Assembly: GCA_949318235.1 (NCBI GenBank)
Contig: OX439131.1
Coordinates: 17,125,272-17,189,271 of the forward strand
DNA length: 64,000 nucleotides
Direction: 5' to 3'
Source: Ecdyonurus torrentis
Taxonomy: Eukaryota; Arthropoda; Insecta; Ephemeroptera; Heptageniidae
The position numbers and the translations under genes were made by a program. Below the pieces are notes generated by a model. That model ran no database searches. It had not been told where the DNA came from and saw nothing but the letters and a program-made list of their open reading frames with translations. Positions 12,015 through 25,399 of this stretch are shown in pieces. How positions within the stretch are numbered: position 1 is the stretch's first letter; each line of letters opens with the position of its first letter.

Positions 12015-15000
12015 CATTTCTTATATAAATCGGATGCTTAGAAAATTATGCAGACTCCACAAAGATTGTTTAATTCTACCAGAAAACAGCCCATTCTGCA
12101 TAAAATTATATTATTAAACTATATAGAGAAATATTCTGCAGTTATATAAATTTCTAAACTTATTTATGTAAAATTAGAAGTTTTCACAGACAGTATTTAT
12201 TATTTAAGTTATGATTGAAAATGTATATCTCATATATACGCATAAGTGTCAAAACTATTAATTTTTATATCATTTTAGTTAAAGAAAATTATTCCGTAAA
12301 CTAAATGTATATCGTAACCTTAAAATGATGATTTTTCTTCCTTTTTACTGAATACTAATGGCATGTAGTATTTTACTAAAAAAATATAAGATTTTTTTTT
12401 TTTATTGCACTATACTGCACATTTTACATGGATCAAAATTCGAAATTATAAATCTAAAAAATTGTGGTTGTGTAGATAAGTATAATGAATGTCATTTAAA
12501 ACTTTTTTTACCATAAAACATCTACTAGAAATATGTTATCCCCAAAGTATATACTTCATAGTACTTCATAAAAAAACAATATTCAGTTTCACTGATGTAA
12601 ACTCTAGCACATTATTAGTTGTTTATTTGCCTTATTTCTATTCTTTTGTTTTTAAACAATAACTATAAAACAGATTTGTGCCTTGCAAGAAAGGAAAAAT
12701 TTCATATAGATCCTACAAACATGCTGGATGTTCTCATGTAAAATCTATTCACTTTTTTAGCGTATTTAAAGCCTATAAAAGTATTTTTAATATAGTTCAT
12801 CAAAATTTTCCAAAAAGTGCAGAAGAAAAGAAAAACATTTTAATTGTCTGTTGAAGAAACGCGTATTTTACAAGAGTTTGCATATTAAGCACTTATTTTT
12901 TTTTTTAAACATGCAGCACTTAAAATAAAAATGAAAAATTCAAACCAATAAAGAAGCTTCTTTGGTAGAAGAACTAGTTGTTTTTTTTACCTTCATACAA
13001 CAAATTATTTTAGGAATAAAAAAAAAATTCAGTTGCAAGCAATATTTTGAAACAAAATATTTTAATTTAGAAACAAAATATCATAAAAAGATGGAAAAAT
13101 ACGTGAAACAAGACACGTGTTGGAAAGGTCAAAATAAATATTTGCAGGTGAGGAAGAAGTTATTTACATGTGTGCAGTCTTACCTTGATATAGACTCTCA
13201 TTTTTCACCTTTGTAATTAAATCTCTGTGAAAAATCTATTAATTTTATAAGCGATCTATTATTGTTATGATGTTGATTTAAAATCCAATAAGAAAATATG
13301 TAACATAATACAAAAATGTCAAATATACATATTTTGATTAATTTAAGAAACTACATTTTCTGCTTCTGTTACAACAATTTATTATTATTATTTTATACAA
13401 TATACTATAAGGTAACGCAATTGAATTCACTAGCGCACTATAAGATATTTTATAACGACTAAAATCATTCATGTATAGAAATATTGTGCAATATTATAAA
13501 GACAAAAAAATGTATATATAATAATAATAAAAAAAATAATGCAACAAGATTGCAATGTACGTTACATGTGGTTAGAGATCAAGGGTGCATTGAAGAGAGA
13601 AAGAAACTGCATAAGATGTATTTGAGGGGAAGAGAGAATGTGGGAGGGGAAATTTGTCTTGAAAAGATATAAGATTGTGTATGTAATCTGCCATAACCCA
13701 GGTCAATAAATCCTTAACTCTATACTATACAGCATAACCAAGTAATACTAAACCTTCTTTATATACGAGAAATTATATATAATATATATAAAAATCTTCT
13801 TATAATAAAGTATTTTATGAAAAACAAGAAATGGGTTTGGTTATATATAAAATTAATTATCAGCATTATGTATAAGAATGTTTATGGTATAATTTTTATA
13901 TATTGAATTTATTTTAAAATTATGTTTGGTGTATAAAGTAGTATGTTAATGGTATAAAGAAAAACACATAAAATAATTCATTTTCAATAATTGAAGTGTT
14001 TTGTATTTATTTGAAGACACACAATTAATATTTGCAACAGCATCATTAATACTTAAAAATTATTTAGAGGACCAGACAACTCAGAAAGTATAATGTTTCC
14101 TGGCTAACTTGTAGTTTAGTATGTAATTTATTTTATAGAAAATAATATGCGATGGATATTTTATAGCGATATAATTTGTAAGACCGATTATGAGAAGAGT
14201 GGTTTTAGGTGTTATGTCTGGTGTATGAAATTTTTGAATTCTATATGTGAAATTTCTAAACAATTTTTTTTTATATTAAATTTAATAAATATTTAAAGAA
14301 CCAAATAAACAAAGAGGCACTAAATAAATAAATAAATAAATACAATTAATAAATATAGTTTCATCATTTCTTTATAGCATAAGCATCGATATAAAAAGAA
14401 ATGACCTTGTGATCGAAGTTCAAAACTATACCTTACCCTGCTTCCTCTATTCGAGTGTTATCTGCAGGTAATATTGGGCCACAAAGCTGGACAATCAGAC
14501 ATCCGAAATCCAAACTAAACCATGCTGCAGTGATGCAGTATACAGTACGTGGTAGATACTTGAGGTATCAGCACAGTTTTATTTTATATAAGAATTAATT
14601 TTACAGTTTAAGTTTTTATACGGCTTTGTAATGACGTGAAAGTGAAAAAAATACGTGTGATTATTTTATTTTTATTTTTAGTGACTCTCTGTACGCTATA
14701 GGCTCTGTATTATACAAACAAAAATATGGTATAAATTGTTTTAGCTGTCTGTAAAAAAGTATCGAGACCAGAGAATTAAGATAAACAAAGCGGGGAGAAT
14801 GATAAATATCAATTAACTTATTAATTATAGCTTTTTTTTTTAGTACTATATATGGACACAATGCATCGTGTAGCCCTCCGTTCTCACAAAATGCTGTGAA
14901 GGTAAAGTGCAGATTTCTTTTTATTATGTTACAGGCACCGTGGTATAGCATCAATCAATATAATTGCTCGTATATAATTTTAGCTCCATAGAGAAGATTT

Positions 15001-15225
15001 TTTTGTTATGCATTAAAGTTATCATTATGAAATTTCACGAAAAAAAATATACGTTGTTTGTTTAGAATATTGATCATTTATTCTCATTGATTGTGTTTGT
15101 AAAAAGTATTGGTGACTCTGAAGGATGGTTATATATAGTGGCATTGATGAAATTTCTCTTATATATATAATGAAAAAACACCGCATATGCTACAAAATGT
15201 AAAAACAATTCACTTTTTTCTTCTA
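12015..15225. other. AT-rich sequence with weak, unproven coding hints
   Basis: 3.2 kb without a recognisable element. At 12962-13216 an open frame includes TTATTTTAG before about 13015 and CAGGTGAGG at about 13146, which look like a splice acceptor and donor, but the Lys-rich peptide between them is not recognisable. The stretch 14400-14570 is less AT-rich than its surroundings. ATAA-type tetranucleotide repeats occur near 14320-14342. Confidence 0.35.
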
Positions 15226-15548
15226 TAGGGTGGTTGCACTAATGTTAAAGTCAACGCCTTAAGTGAGTATACTAAATAACATCGGCCGGTATGTAAAATG
15301 ACACATTTTGCCAGTGGAATACTTATAACAATTTTTTGAGAGCATTGATGATATTAACAAGTTGAATTAGATATTCAAGTATGCAAGAAATATTATAAGG
15401 ACAAAAAATTACTTAAATTTCAAAAAAAAAAAAAAAAAAAAAAAAAAAAAGCGAAAGCGAAAGCCCACGTTTGTCCTATGCTAAGCAATTTGTTGCTCTA
15501 ATATGACATCGAAGTGCATTTATTATGACGTCATGCGGACACACCCTA
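15226..15548. mobile_element. Interspersed repeat family C, copy 1 (MITE-like)
   Basis: Starts TATAGGGTG and ends CACACCCTATT, so GGGTG/CACCC ends are bounded by TA as in Tc1/mariner-like insertions. The right half (GTTTGTCCTATGCTAAGCAA through TATGACGTCATGCG) matches 49147-49230, and the left half matches 48940-49090 more loosely. It contains a 29-base A run (15422-15450) and an adjacent GCGAAA repeat. No coding capacity. Confidence 0.6.
15422..15450. repeat. Poly(A) run
   Basis: 29 consecutive A residues inside repeat family C, followed by GCGAAAGCGAAAGC. Confidence 0.9.
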
Positions 15549-16234
15549 TTAATTTGATTCAACATTATGTAATTTCATTAAAGTTTTTATAATAGTAAAG
15601 GTGTGATAGAAAAAAGGTAGACAGTACAATGCTTTATTGCATCAATCACGTTTTCGGTACACGTATACAATAAACTACTAATCAATAATGATATTTTTTA
15701 CGGTATATATTTATTTAATATCTCATAAAATATTGAACGATTAAAAATACTATTACATAACATCCTTTACAAAAAACATTGGGAAAACACGGTTTCTCAT
15801 CTTTCAGCCCCTTATTATTTTTACATGCAATGAGTCAAAATGTTATTAGAAAACATGCACGTGCATTGCATGCAACTTACGCATGGCGTGAGTTACTTAC
15901 TATTTTACCTCATATTGCATTGTATCATCCATTAAATTAATTATTTTTCATAAATATGATTACTAATTTTTTTTTCTGTCCCTAAAAATCAATTTAAATT
16001 ATTTAATTGTCATCATGTTCCATAAAAAAAATACCTTTAATAAAACATAATGAAGCAATTTCTTTTGTATACTAGTGAGCATATTATAGTAAAAAAAAAA
16101 AATCAAGGTCAAAAGATTTAAGCATCTATAGTTTTTTTATATCTTTTTTTTTTTTTACTTTTTTTTATTATTATTATTTTTTAATATTATTTTTATACAT
16201 TTTTTTTTATCTTCTCATTTATTATTACCTTTAG

Positions 16235-16405
16235 TTGCACTTACCCGCCCGCTCGTCTCACGAGAAGTTAAAAGAGGGAGGGTGGGGAAGTATATAATGT
16301 AAGAGAGATTTGAGGGGAATTTTAAGGGGAGGGTATGACTGCTTGGGCACTGTACGGCAAAGCGCCTTAACCGACTCATGCCTGTTGCATTTCGTTGCAT
16401 CTTTA
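16235..16405. other. GC-rich island 1
   Basis: A compact block with CCCGCCCGCTCGTCTCACG at its left, a G-rich middle (GGGAGGGTGGGG) and GGCAAAGCGCC near its right. It stands out sharply from AT-rich, T-run flanks. No long frame with recognisable protein. It may be a regulatory island or an exon remnant; the sequence alone does not decide. Confidence 0.4.
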
Positions 16406-16589
16406 TTGCAGTGACTATCATAACGTGCATTATATAAAAAAAAAAGTGAATCACATTAAAAAAAAATCGTAAAAAAAAATCGTGAATGTGGTCAGTTACA
16501 TCAAGTTTTTTTTTATATATAAAGAAGATTTAAAAAAAAATATTAGTTGTCAATCAACTTTTTTTTTCTGACTACTATATTTTTTTTTC

Positions 16590-17000
16590 TAGGGTCATTC
16601 ATAATAACTCACCCCTTACAATACTTGTAAACTCCACCTCTAAAAATCTCTCCTCTAATATTATAATATTTTTTTTTAAGTATTATTTCTCCCTGCTCTT
16701 ACATCTGGTCATACCCTTATACTCATGTATATACAATAGAAATCCAATGTTACAGACCTAAGTTTACGTGGGGTTTGTTTATATCATTCAGTTCTCACGT
16801 ATTAAGCGGACAAGCTTCATCCTTTTTTAACCTTTACCCTTAACATATTACCCGGTGATTTCTTAAAGAATTACCCTCCCTTTTTTTATATTATTTCTCC
16901 TCCCATCCTTAACCTTTCAACCCTTTTATATGGTCCATCCCAAATTATCTTGTCCAATTCATCCCTTATTTTTTATATATGATATAAATAAGAAGACTTG
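16590..17000. other. Pyrimidine-skewed tract
   Basis: About 400 bp in which the + strand is strongly enriched in C and T clusters (CACCCCTTAC, CCACCTC, TTACCCTCCC, CTCCTCCCATCC), unlike the A/T mixture around it. No frame of note. It is possibly an old degenerate microsatellite or a strand-asymmetric transcribed region. Confidence 0.3.
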
Positions 17001-17289
17001 TTATATAAGAAAAACGCTTATATATTATAAACTGTGTTATCGTTATATAATATCAAATTGAATACTGGCGTGTGTTATAGTAATAATTATTTTGTTACGA
17101 CTTTATATTTATATAATTCGAGTGATAATAACTAAATATTCATTATAGTGTTAATTATTGAACATTACTATTTGTTATAAATTTTCTTTTTTTATTATTA
17201 TTATTTTAGAAATAAAATATTATATTTGGTAATTTTTATTTTTGTTATTAAAACGAACTGTTTTTACGTTATTTGTGTGTTTTTTTTTA

Positions 17290-17373
17290 AAATAAAAAAA
17301 TATTTGGCGGACATTTTCAAGCTTGCGCACTAATCATCAACGAGTTGGGACGAATGAAGACATCAATTTTGTA
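17290..17373 (+). other. Possible exon end with 5' splice-donor-like site
   Basis: A short, less AT-rich segment (GGCGGACATTTTCAAGC ... GAAGACATCAATTTTG) is followed at 17371 by GTAAGTATTT, an excellent match to the metazoan donor consensus, and then by a T-rich tract. A frame through it reads RTNHQRVGTNEDINF and continues past the donor. No partner acceptor or protein homology is recognisable, so this is only a candidate. Confidence 0.2.
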
Positions 17374-17805
17374 AGTATTTTTTTTATTATTGTTATTATT
17401 ATTGTTTTTTGTTATTTATTAATTATAATTGTGTATATTTTATATGATGGGTGTTTTCATATTTATTATTCAATGTATAAATATAAAATTTGCATATTAT
17501 TATTTTTACTTTTGATTTGAATTTTATAATATTGGGATGGGATGAATTATTAATAAATAAAAATAAATTTTATAATAATTATTCATAAAATGAGTAATAA
17601 TTATTGCTAGTTTTTTTAATGATCACACCAAAAATTACGATTAATTTTAAATTTTAGTTTTTATACTATAAATGTTTTATTTTTTTAAGGTTTTACGAAA
17701 TACTAATAATTTAAAAATGAGCAATGACTTCTTAGAAATGCATAATACATTAATATTATTTTATTTAAAGTTATTTAGACCTAGTTTTAAAAAGTTATTC
17801 TAACG

Positions 17806-17835
<30 letters not shown>
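17806..17835. repeat. Poly(T) run
   Basis: About 30 consecutive T residues. Confidence 0.9.
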
Positions 17836-17838
<3 letters not shown>

Positions 17839-17889
17839 GAAATTCTTTGAAGTTTATTTTTTAAGTTATAGTATACAAGCAAAAATATA

Positions 17890-18080
17890 TCATAGCAAAG
17901 TTGCGCAAGCGCTGGTTTTACTCTCGTGGTGAATTTTTACTGTTTGGTCGCTGCTGCCGCGGCGCACTCGTTTACATCTCGAGCCAAAGGGGCGAGGAGT
18001 GCAGCGACCCAAGGTGCATGTGCATCCCGCTTGCAACTGCTCCGCCCGTTTGCTATTATTAGATCACTTTCACTGAATCT
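17890..18080. other. GC-rich, CpG-containing island 2
   Basis: The most GC-rich non-repeat block in the window: GCGCAAGCGC, CTGCTGCCGCGGCGCAC, GAGCCAAAGGGGCGAGGAGT and CCCGCTTGCAACTGCTCCGCCC. Frames are open on both strands (17926-18135 plus, 17937-18122 minus), but with GC this high and no recognisable domain, overlapping open frames are not evidence of coding. A GGGCGG-type GC box is present. It is likely a promoter or enhancer island, or part of an exon. Confidence 0.45.
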
Positions 18081-18139
18081 CTTACAAACGCCTACATCAA
18101 GTACAAATTTTTTGGCATCCATTATTGTCTTATAAATCT

Positions 18140-21100
18140 TACCAGATCATACGAAAAAATCTTTTTTAAGTTTATCTATTTAAATATATTTATATAAACC
18201 AAGAAAGCCGCACCCCTTTTAATATGCCAATTCTGTCGTTTTAATATATAGACCACATTTATATATCTTACAGATCAGTTTAAAAAATAATAACTGATAT
18301 ATAAATGAAAATAAAACTACCCGTATTTCTAATTAAAATTTTAATTAATTTTAAAAATTAATGATTTTTAAATATACAATTTTTATTACAATTAAAAAAA
18401 ATAAACAGGCAATGATATTAATTTACCAAGCATTTTCAATTAAATTATAAATTCAGTCAATTACATTTTAATTAATGTTAATTGTTATGCAAAATATAGT
18501 ATATAATTACAACGATGTATACATATAGAGGTAGAGAACTTCAAATGCAGCTTGTAGTAATATTAAACCATATTTATTTACATTTACTTCTATAAAATTG
18601 GAGAAAATTAATAAATTTTTATACGTTTATTTTAAGCACCATGCAATATGTAATTCGGCAATAGCAAACAATTAAATTTTTTAATACAATCAGCAAAATT
18701 AAAATAAATGAATTTTGATATAAAATAATACAGTTTCAGCATTATAGAAAAGTAAAACATCATAATCAAGTCAACGATTTGAAAAGCTAAATGCAATTTA
18801 TTTTATAAATATGCATTTGATTATCACTGTATATAAACTCACTTTATTTTACGATTATACAAACACAAAAATAAGAAAAGCTAATGAAAGATTTAAAACA
18901 TCTAATTTTTCCCCTTGTGTTTTTTATAACATATATAGCATATAGAAACGTATAATATAAAAGCTTTTAAAAATGTCCAAAAAACAAATAAAAATCCTTG
19001 TAATGGGTTAACTTGAATTCCCATGATGTTACAAAAGCCAATAAAAACGTCGCACATATTATACTATGAGATGCTGACTGCAAAATAACTTTTACATTAT
19101 ATATTAAACTCTTAGGATTATAAAGGGCAGTATAAGAAATTTGTTAGTTGTTATAAAAATAATAATAATAAAAAAAAATACATGTATAAAAAGTTAATGA
19201 GTAAAATCATAATCTTAACGTTAAAGATGATAATTATTATTATAAAAAGCTGCATGACATTTTAAGCTTTGTATATAAGAAAAGAAAAGTTTAATAGTCT
19301 TCTAATGACCATTTATATATTATATAATTTTAATATTTAACAAAATTACCTTACTTTAGAAATTAAACTTTTTAAAACAACAAAAGTAAAGTGTTGATAT
19401 GATATACCCTTTTCTTAACACTCTTTTTTTTATTATTATTTTTTTTTATATATTCACATTATAAAAGAGGAATGTCATAACATTTTGTATTATAAGAACA
19501 ATATAACAAAAAAAATAAAAGAAAGAAAAATAGCTAGAGAGGTATAAAAATTTATCATTTTTTTTCTTCTTATATATTTTATGAAGAAAAAAAAAGAGGT
19601 AATTTATTCGTATATAACGAGTCTTCGCACCTTTTGTTTTTGTTAAGATGACTGAGGGGTGTAAGGAGTAAGGAAAGGGTGATTTTTTTTCCTTTGCAAA
19701 ACCCTTGTTCTTATACACTTTATATATATAGGGGTCTCGCTTCCTTGGGTCTCTTTCTTATCACCGCAAAACCTAAGTCTCATTGCGGTACACGTAATTT
19801 TTGTACTTGGATTGTAACATCTTCTTTATAACTATTACGTAGATTGTACCTTTTTTTTATTATTATTCTTTCACTACAGTAAACAATGTTGAAATACCGG
19901 TTCAATTTTTAATAATTGGTTGCACTTTTTTTATATTATTAATACCAAACATACAATAATATCTTCTTCTTTTTCTGGCATAGTGTAATTGGATTAATAA
20001 ATATCTTAAAATTTAACGGTTTCTATAACAAAATAATATTTTTAAATATATTAATTTTTTCTATTTTCTTTTTTATTTACTTCCTTTTTGTATACAACTT
20101 TTATAAGAAATATAATTGAAGAAAATATATAGACGATATGAAAGATTTTTAGTTGATTCACATATTGAAATTATACACCGAAGATTTGTAAGCAAATAAA
20201 ATACTTAATCGCTAATATAGTTTGATTGTTCCTCTGTCGTTTCGTTTATATGGAAACAACAAAAACAATTTCATTAACCTATTATAGATCATATTAGAAA
20301 TATTACTATAAATTATTATTTTACTATATTTTAATAACTAAATAGTAAACAAACAAAAATGATCCATTCTAGAAGAAATTATATAATAATATTTCAATAT
20401 TATTATATTATACTATATATATCTAATTATTATTTAATATTCAATAATATATAAAATATTTACCCTAAAGGAAAAATAATTTTTGTTTTTGTTATACACA
20501 TAAATTTTATGAACATCAATGCTTGTGACACTAATTATACTAAATTTTAATAATTAAACAGGAGAGGAAAATTTTACAAAAACGTTTTTGTGGCGAGTAC
20601 AGGTCGTATCTGCAATGACATGAAACTAATTTTTACACAAAATTAAAAAAAAAAAAAAAAAAAAATAGTAAATTGAAAATACTGCATGATATTACGTTAT
20701 ATAAATATAATATATAGAGAAATCAAAAAGTAACTTGTAACTTTATTGAAAGATTTATATTAGAAGAAAAAAATATATAGTTGAACATAGATAAAATAAT
20801 TAGAACTTTCAATAAAATAATATATTTAAAACTGTGACTATGTATATAGTAATTGGAAAAATATTATTTTTACAATCATATTCTTAGATAATATTCTATA
20901 AATTTATAAAAAATCTTCTGACGCCATTGATCACCATTGTAAATATGACAATTTAATTACTATCACTTAATATATTCCTATTGTATAATATTTAAGAAAT
21001 CAAATTGCATTCAGGTTCAGAAAATTTTATTTACCATAATATACAAGAGCCGTAAAAAAGCTAAATAATTTTAGCGATGCAAAAATAATAACAAAAAGAA

Positions 21101-21180
21101 AAAAAATAGTAGTTTTTTTATCGGAAGTAATTGACAATATACCCCATTACAATAAGAATAAAAAACTATGTAAATAAAGA
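18140..21180. other. AT-rich sequence, no gene seen
   Basis: 3 kb of very AT-rich DNA with A/T runs (for example a long A run at about 20644-20665). The frame at 19446-19718 is Lys/Phe-rich low-complexity. Nothing recognisable. Confidence 0.5.
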
Positions 21181-21400
21181 GGGCGCAGGCGTCTTCATTG
21201 TTCATTAAGTCTCTCAGCGTTGCGAGTGACACGACGCAAAATGCTTTTCTTATACGCGGCGCGAGAGAGAAAAGAAAGCAATTTATATTTTTTTCTTTTT
21301 CTTCATGCCCCACACCCCACCTCCTCCCAGGTCTGTCTTCCATTATCAGAGCATTCATTCTTTATTTGTGCTTCTGTATGTCAGAGAGAGAGAGAGAGAG
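21181..21400. other. GC-rich island 3 followed by a short (GA)n
   Basis: Contains GGGCGCAGGCG, CAGCGTTGCGAGTGACACG and ACGCGGCGCGAGAG, then a CCCCACACCCCACCTCC tract, then (GA)n at about 21383-21404. Overlapping open frames on both strands (21071-21358 minus, 21198-21429 plus) give no recognisable protein. Confidence 0.4.
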
Positions 21401-21429
21401 AGAGAATTGCTAAGTTGCCAACTTCATGA

Positions 21430-24150
21430 TTATGAGAATCTCTAATCAAAAAGATGATGTAGAATTTTATCACAATTAAGAAGTCATAAACTGAATGAAT
21501 TATATTATTATAATTTTTATGCAGTTTTTTTTTCTTATTTTGTGCATAATCGTTAGATTATATAGAGGAAACTTCACTTTCATCTTAATGTGCATAATAT
21601 TATTTAGCTTTTATATAAGTATAATTGTTGCGTTTAATTAATCAAGCAAGTAATTGTTGTTATATAGTATTATGGATTCTACTTTATATCACTGTATAAA
21701 TTTTGGAGAGCGCTATTAAAATCAACAATAAAAGTCACGATAAATACTCTCAATTTATTATCTTTACAATTTAATTAAACATTTATGGATAATTATGAAT
21801 AAAATGACAAGAGTTTCTTAAAGGATTACAACAAACATACATAAATAGATATATTTATTTCTCATGCGCAGACTTCTACCCAAAGTATAATTACAAAAAA
21901 TTAATTAACAAAAAATTAGGAATATAATTTTACAATCATTCATACATTTTTGTACATACAGTTACAAGGATAAATTATTATTATTATTATAAAAATATAA
22001 TTTTATTATAGTAATTCTTATTTAGATTAATTTTATTATCTTGAAGGTCTAAAATTTTCACAATACACAAAAGCCCAGCATGTAACAATATTTTTTTTTC
22101 TCTTATACAGAACTACACATTATTTATTATTTTATTAATAATAATAATAAAAAAAAACTCTTACAAAATAATTTCAAAAGCTTATAAAGTTGGTTCTGCG
22201 TATACATAGAGAAAGCGTATGGAAAAAAAAAAAAAAAAGAGACAAAAATTATGCGTCTCTTTTCTGCCATTTTTTTTTTTAATTTTTTTTTTTTTTTTTT
22301 TTTTTTTACATTTTTTATATGAGAAACAAGTGGACGAATAGCAAATTTTGTGCAGTAAGTGTACAGAGAAAGAGAGATAGAATAGGAAAAGAAAAGCAAA
22401 TGTAGATGATGTCCTTTTCTTTTGTTCTGCAATTCTCTTTTACTTGAGAGTGTTTGTTGACTATAGAAATATAACAACATTATATAATATTATATATAAA
22501 ACATAAAAGAAAAGAAAAATAAGTCATAACTTTTGTTGTTTTGTCTTTATACGACTTTTGTATTTTTTACCATGTTAAAAAAATTATTATATTTTATATT
22601 ATAGAAGACGAGAAAAGGAAAAGAAAAGATAGAAGTTTTGTTTTTCTTTTCATGCGACACTTTATCTTTTGTTTTTCCTCTTATACTTACTTCCCCCCCC
22701 CCCTTTTTTTTTTTTTTTTCAAAAAAACATTTATGATTAATGTACTTAACACTTTATATAAGCAGAAGTCTTAGGCTTGGTATATATAGAAATTTACATT
22801 GTGATCCATCTAATCACTTGATGCTATCGTTGTTAATATTCAAATAAATTAATGTTATAAAAATATTGCTGCATGTTCTGTTGATTTTATTTTAAACTGT
22901 ATAGTAACAACAACAACAAAAGCAAGTCAAATTTAATAGATGTATGAAATTTTTATATACTCGTATTTAATTTTATTTTATGTCACAAAATCGTCAATTT
23001 ACGATTTGATTTGCCTGCTATAACTCTATATAGCCAATGTTGAAATTTTTATATAGAATTTAACATATATACTATTAATTAAAAATGCATCTATAGCAAT
23101 ATATACATAGACATTTATTTTAACTTTTAATTACAAATATATTAAGTATAATCTGAAAGACTATTGCAACATAAAAAAAATTATAATATATACGAGACGA
23201 CTTATATTTTATATTATGTGAGTTAATATGTAAAATATGTAGTTTAAACCTGATAGAGAGGTGTAAAACAATGGAACTTTTTTTTCACAGTATCAAATTA
23301 CGTAAGTTAATAAGTAAGTTAAAACTATTTTCATGTCTCAAGAAAAAAAATGTTTTTCTTATATATAGTTTAACATTAACTTATTCCATGCGTCTTTTAT
23401 TTAAAATTTAATTCATTATTGAAATAAAAAGTGTTTTATTTAGTTAAAACACTTTCTCTTTTCTTTTTATTAAAAAATTGTTAATAAGTTTTCTGTGTAA
23501 CTTGATAATTGATTGGTGATTGGTGATAAAATCGAATCATGACCCAAAAGCTTCCTTATATATTATTAAAAATAGATGTAGACACTTTTAATGTTTTTCT
23601 CAACACGCAAGTAATTATATTTTATTGATAGACATGGACATTTTTATTACTTTATTAACACTGTATTATGTTAAGCTGTCAAATTTTTTTTTTTAAATAT
23701 TTAGCAAGGTTATACAAATATTACATAAAATTAATGAGTAAGTTTTTAACATTATTCGCCAAATTATAATTTAATTAAAAGATAATATAAGTATTATTTT
23801 TATTTGAATTAATTAGTAATTGAAGATATTCATGTATGTGAATGATATAAATAAATAAAAATATAAATTTCATGCGTAGTAAAAACAAATAAGTAATTCA
23901 ACCAAGTTTTTATATTTATATTTATAAAGAACACATTTTTATACTTTGTTTATATATTTACAAAAGAAAATGACTTAATTAACTATAAAGGAAAGATAGG
24001 TATGAAAAAGCTGCTATCAGAAGTCAAAATTTGCTAAGTCTGTGATTATTTTTATTTTTTTCCATCCAACAACATTATATACTAACTCCCAAAGTCAAAA
24101 TTTACACAGTAATAGTAAATAATATTTTTTAACAAAATGTGTTCCTTTAA
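21430..24150. other. AT-rich, homopolymer-rich sequence without a gene
   Basis: Repeated T, A and C runs (C run at about 22692-22704) and low-complexity frames. No domain or element recognised. Confidence 0.5.
22220..22308. repeat. A-run and T-run cluster
   Basis: An A run near 22221-22237 is followed by long T runs at about 22271-22308. The minus-strand frame across them encodes only a Lys tract. Confidence 0.8.
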
Positions 24151-24154
24151 GGTT

Positions 24155-24320
24155 AAGTGCTAGTTTATGCAAGGCTGGCAAAAATTGTTTTGCCAATCCA
24201 TCACATGGGACAGCTGTCGTCTTCTAGAGGCAAGTGAAGCAAGAAAAGGTGATAAGAACGAGAGTATGAGTTTTCTCTCTTATTTGACACTCTCTCTCTC
24301 TTGCTTATCACCTTTAGTGT
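24155..24320. other. GC-richer island 4 with an inverted AAAGGTGATAAG pair
   Basis: Contains GGGACAGCTGTCGTC, which includes an E-box-like CAGCTG, and an inverted pair AAAGGTGATAAG / CTTATCACCTTT about 45 bp apart. A frame at 24167-24412 is open but not recognisable. The base composition contrasts with its flanks. Confidence 0.35.
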
Positions 24321-24542
24321 CAGGAGAAAATTATGTCTTCCATACTGTGCACACTTTTTTTTTATATATAAATATTCACACTTACTTGGACACCAAACTC
24401 GTTTTTCATTAAATTTTTTATACTAAATTACTTTCGTCATTATGTATATTATAAGAAGGTAATTATATTCATACCTTGTTTAATTTAAAAATTTTAGCCG
24501 TAAATTTTTACCAAATACAAGGTAAATTTATTTATAATACTG

Positions 24543-24547
<5 letters not shown>

Positions 24548-24585
<38 letters not shown>
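24548..24585. repeat. (GA)n microsatellite
   Basis: About 38 bp of GA repeats. Confidence 0.95.
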
Positions 24586-24589
<4 letters not shown>

Positions 24590-25310
24590 TAAATATAAAA
24601 TATTTTCTTTTTCAAAACGTATATTTAAATAAAGCATTTTGAAAGATCTTTATTTAGAAAGGTATTGTTAATACAATTTATTATGCATTGCATATAATCC
24701 GCACCAGCTAAAGATGTTCAATATTTCTTAAATAATCGTTTTTTTAACCAAAAACTGTCATTTAAAATGGGCGATATCTGTGGGCGATAATGCAAACTAA
24801 ATTTTCCTAGCTGTTGTATATGCATATATGAATTTTCTTAAAAGCTTTCTTCGCCATTTGAAACATAACTAAATGATGTACAGTGCAATATAAATAATCT
24901 ATATACAGTAGGTACAATTTACTTTTTGTATATTGAAGAATTAAATAATAATTTCTTATCATTTTTATAAAACCTCTATAAGACAATTCTATAAAAAAAA
25001 CTCCAGAAATAAATAAATTAAATTACTAATTATATAAACTTAAACCATTTTTCTTTTAATATTATTTTAATTAATTAAGTAGCTTACATTTGTCTCGTAT
25101 GTAACATAAATCTTTAACAAAAAATATGTTACAATATGTTTCATTTTCCTATATAAAAAGATAAGAAAATAAGACCTATTGTTTTATGCACATTTAAAAT
25201 GCAGATATATATATTTTTCTTTAAAAAAAAAAACATGACACAGGCCAGAAACTGCGCCACATAGACATATAAATACTACATGTATCTCTGGATATATGTA
25301 CGTCTGTATA

Positions 25311-25312
<2 letters not shown>
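24590..25312. other. AT-rich sequence, no gene seen
   Basis: Nothing recognisable between the GA and TA microsatellites. Confidence 0.5.

Positions 25313-25397
<85 letters not shown>
25313..25397. repeat. (TA)n microsatellite
   Basis: About 85 bp of TA repeats. Tyr/Ile-repeat frames on both strands here are artefacts of the dinucleotide. Confidence 0.95.

Positions 25398-25399
<2 letters not shown>

Noticed and set aside
12962..13216. 84-codon frame with acceptor-like and donor-like sites
   Set aside because: The peptide is Lys/Phe-rich and unrecognisable; in DNA this AT-rich such signals arise often. Kept only as a hint.
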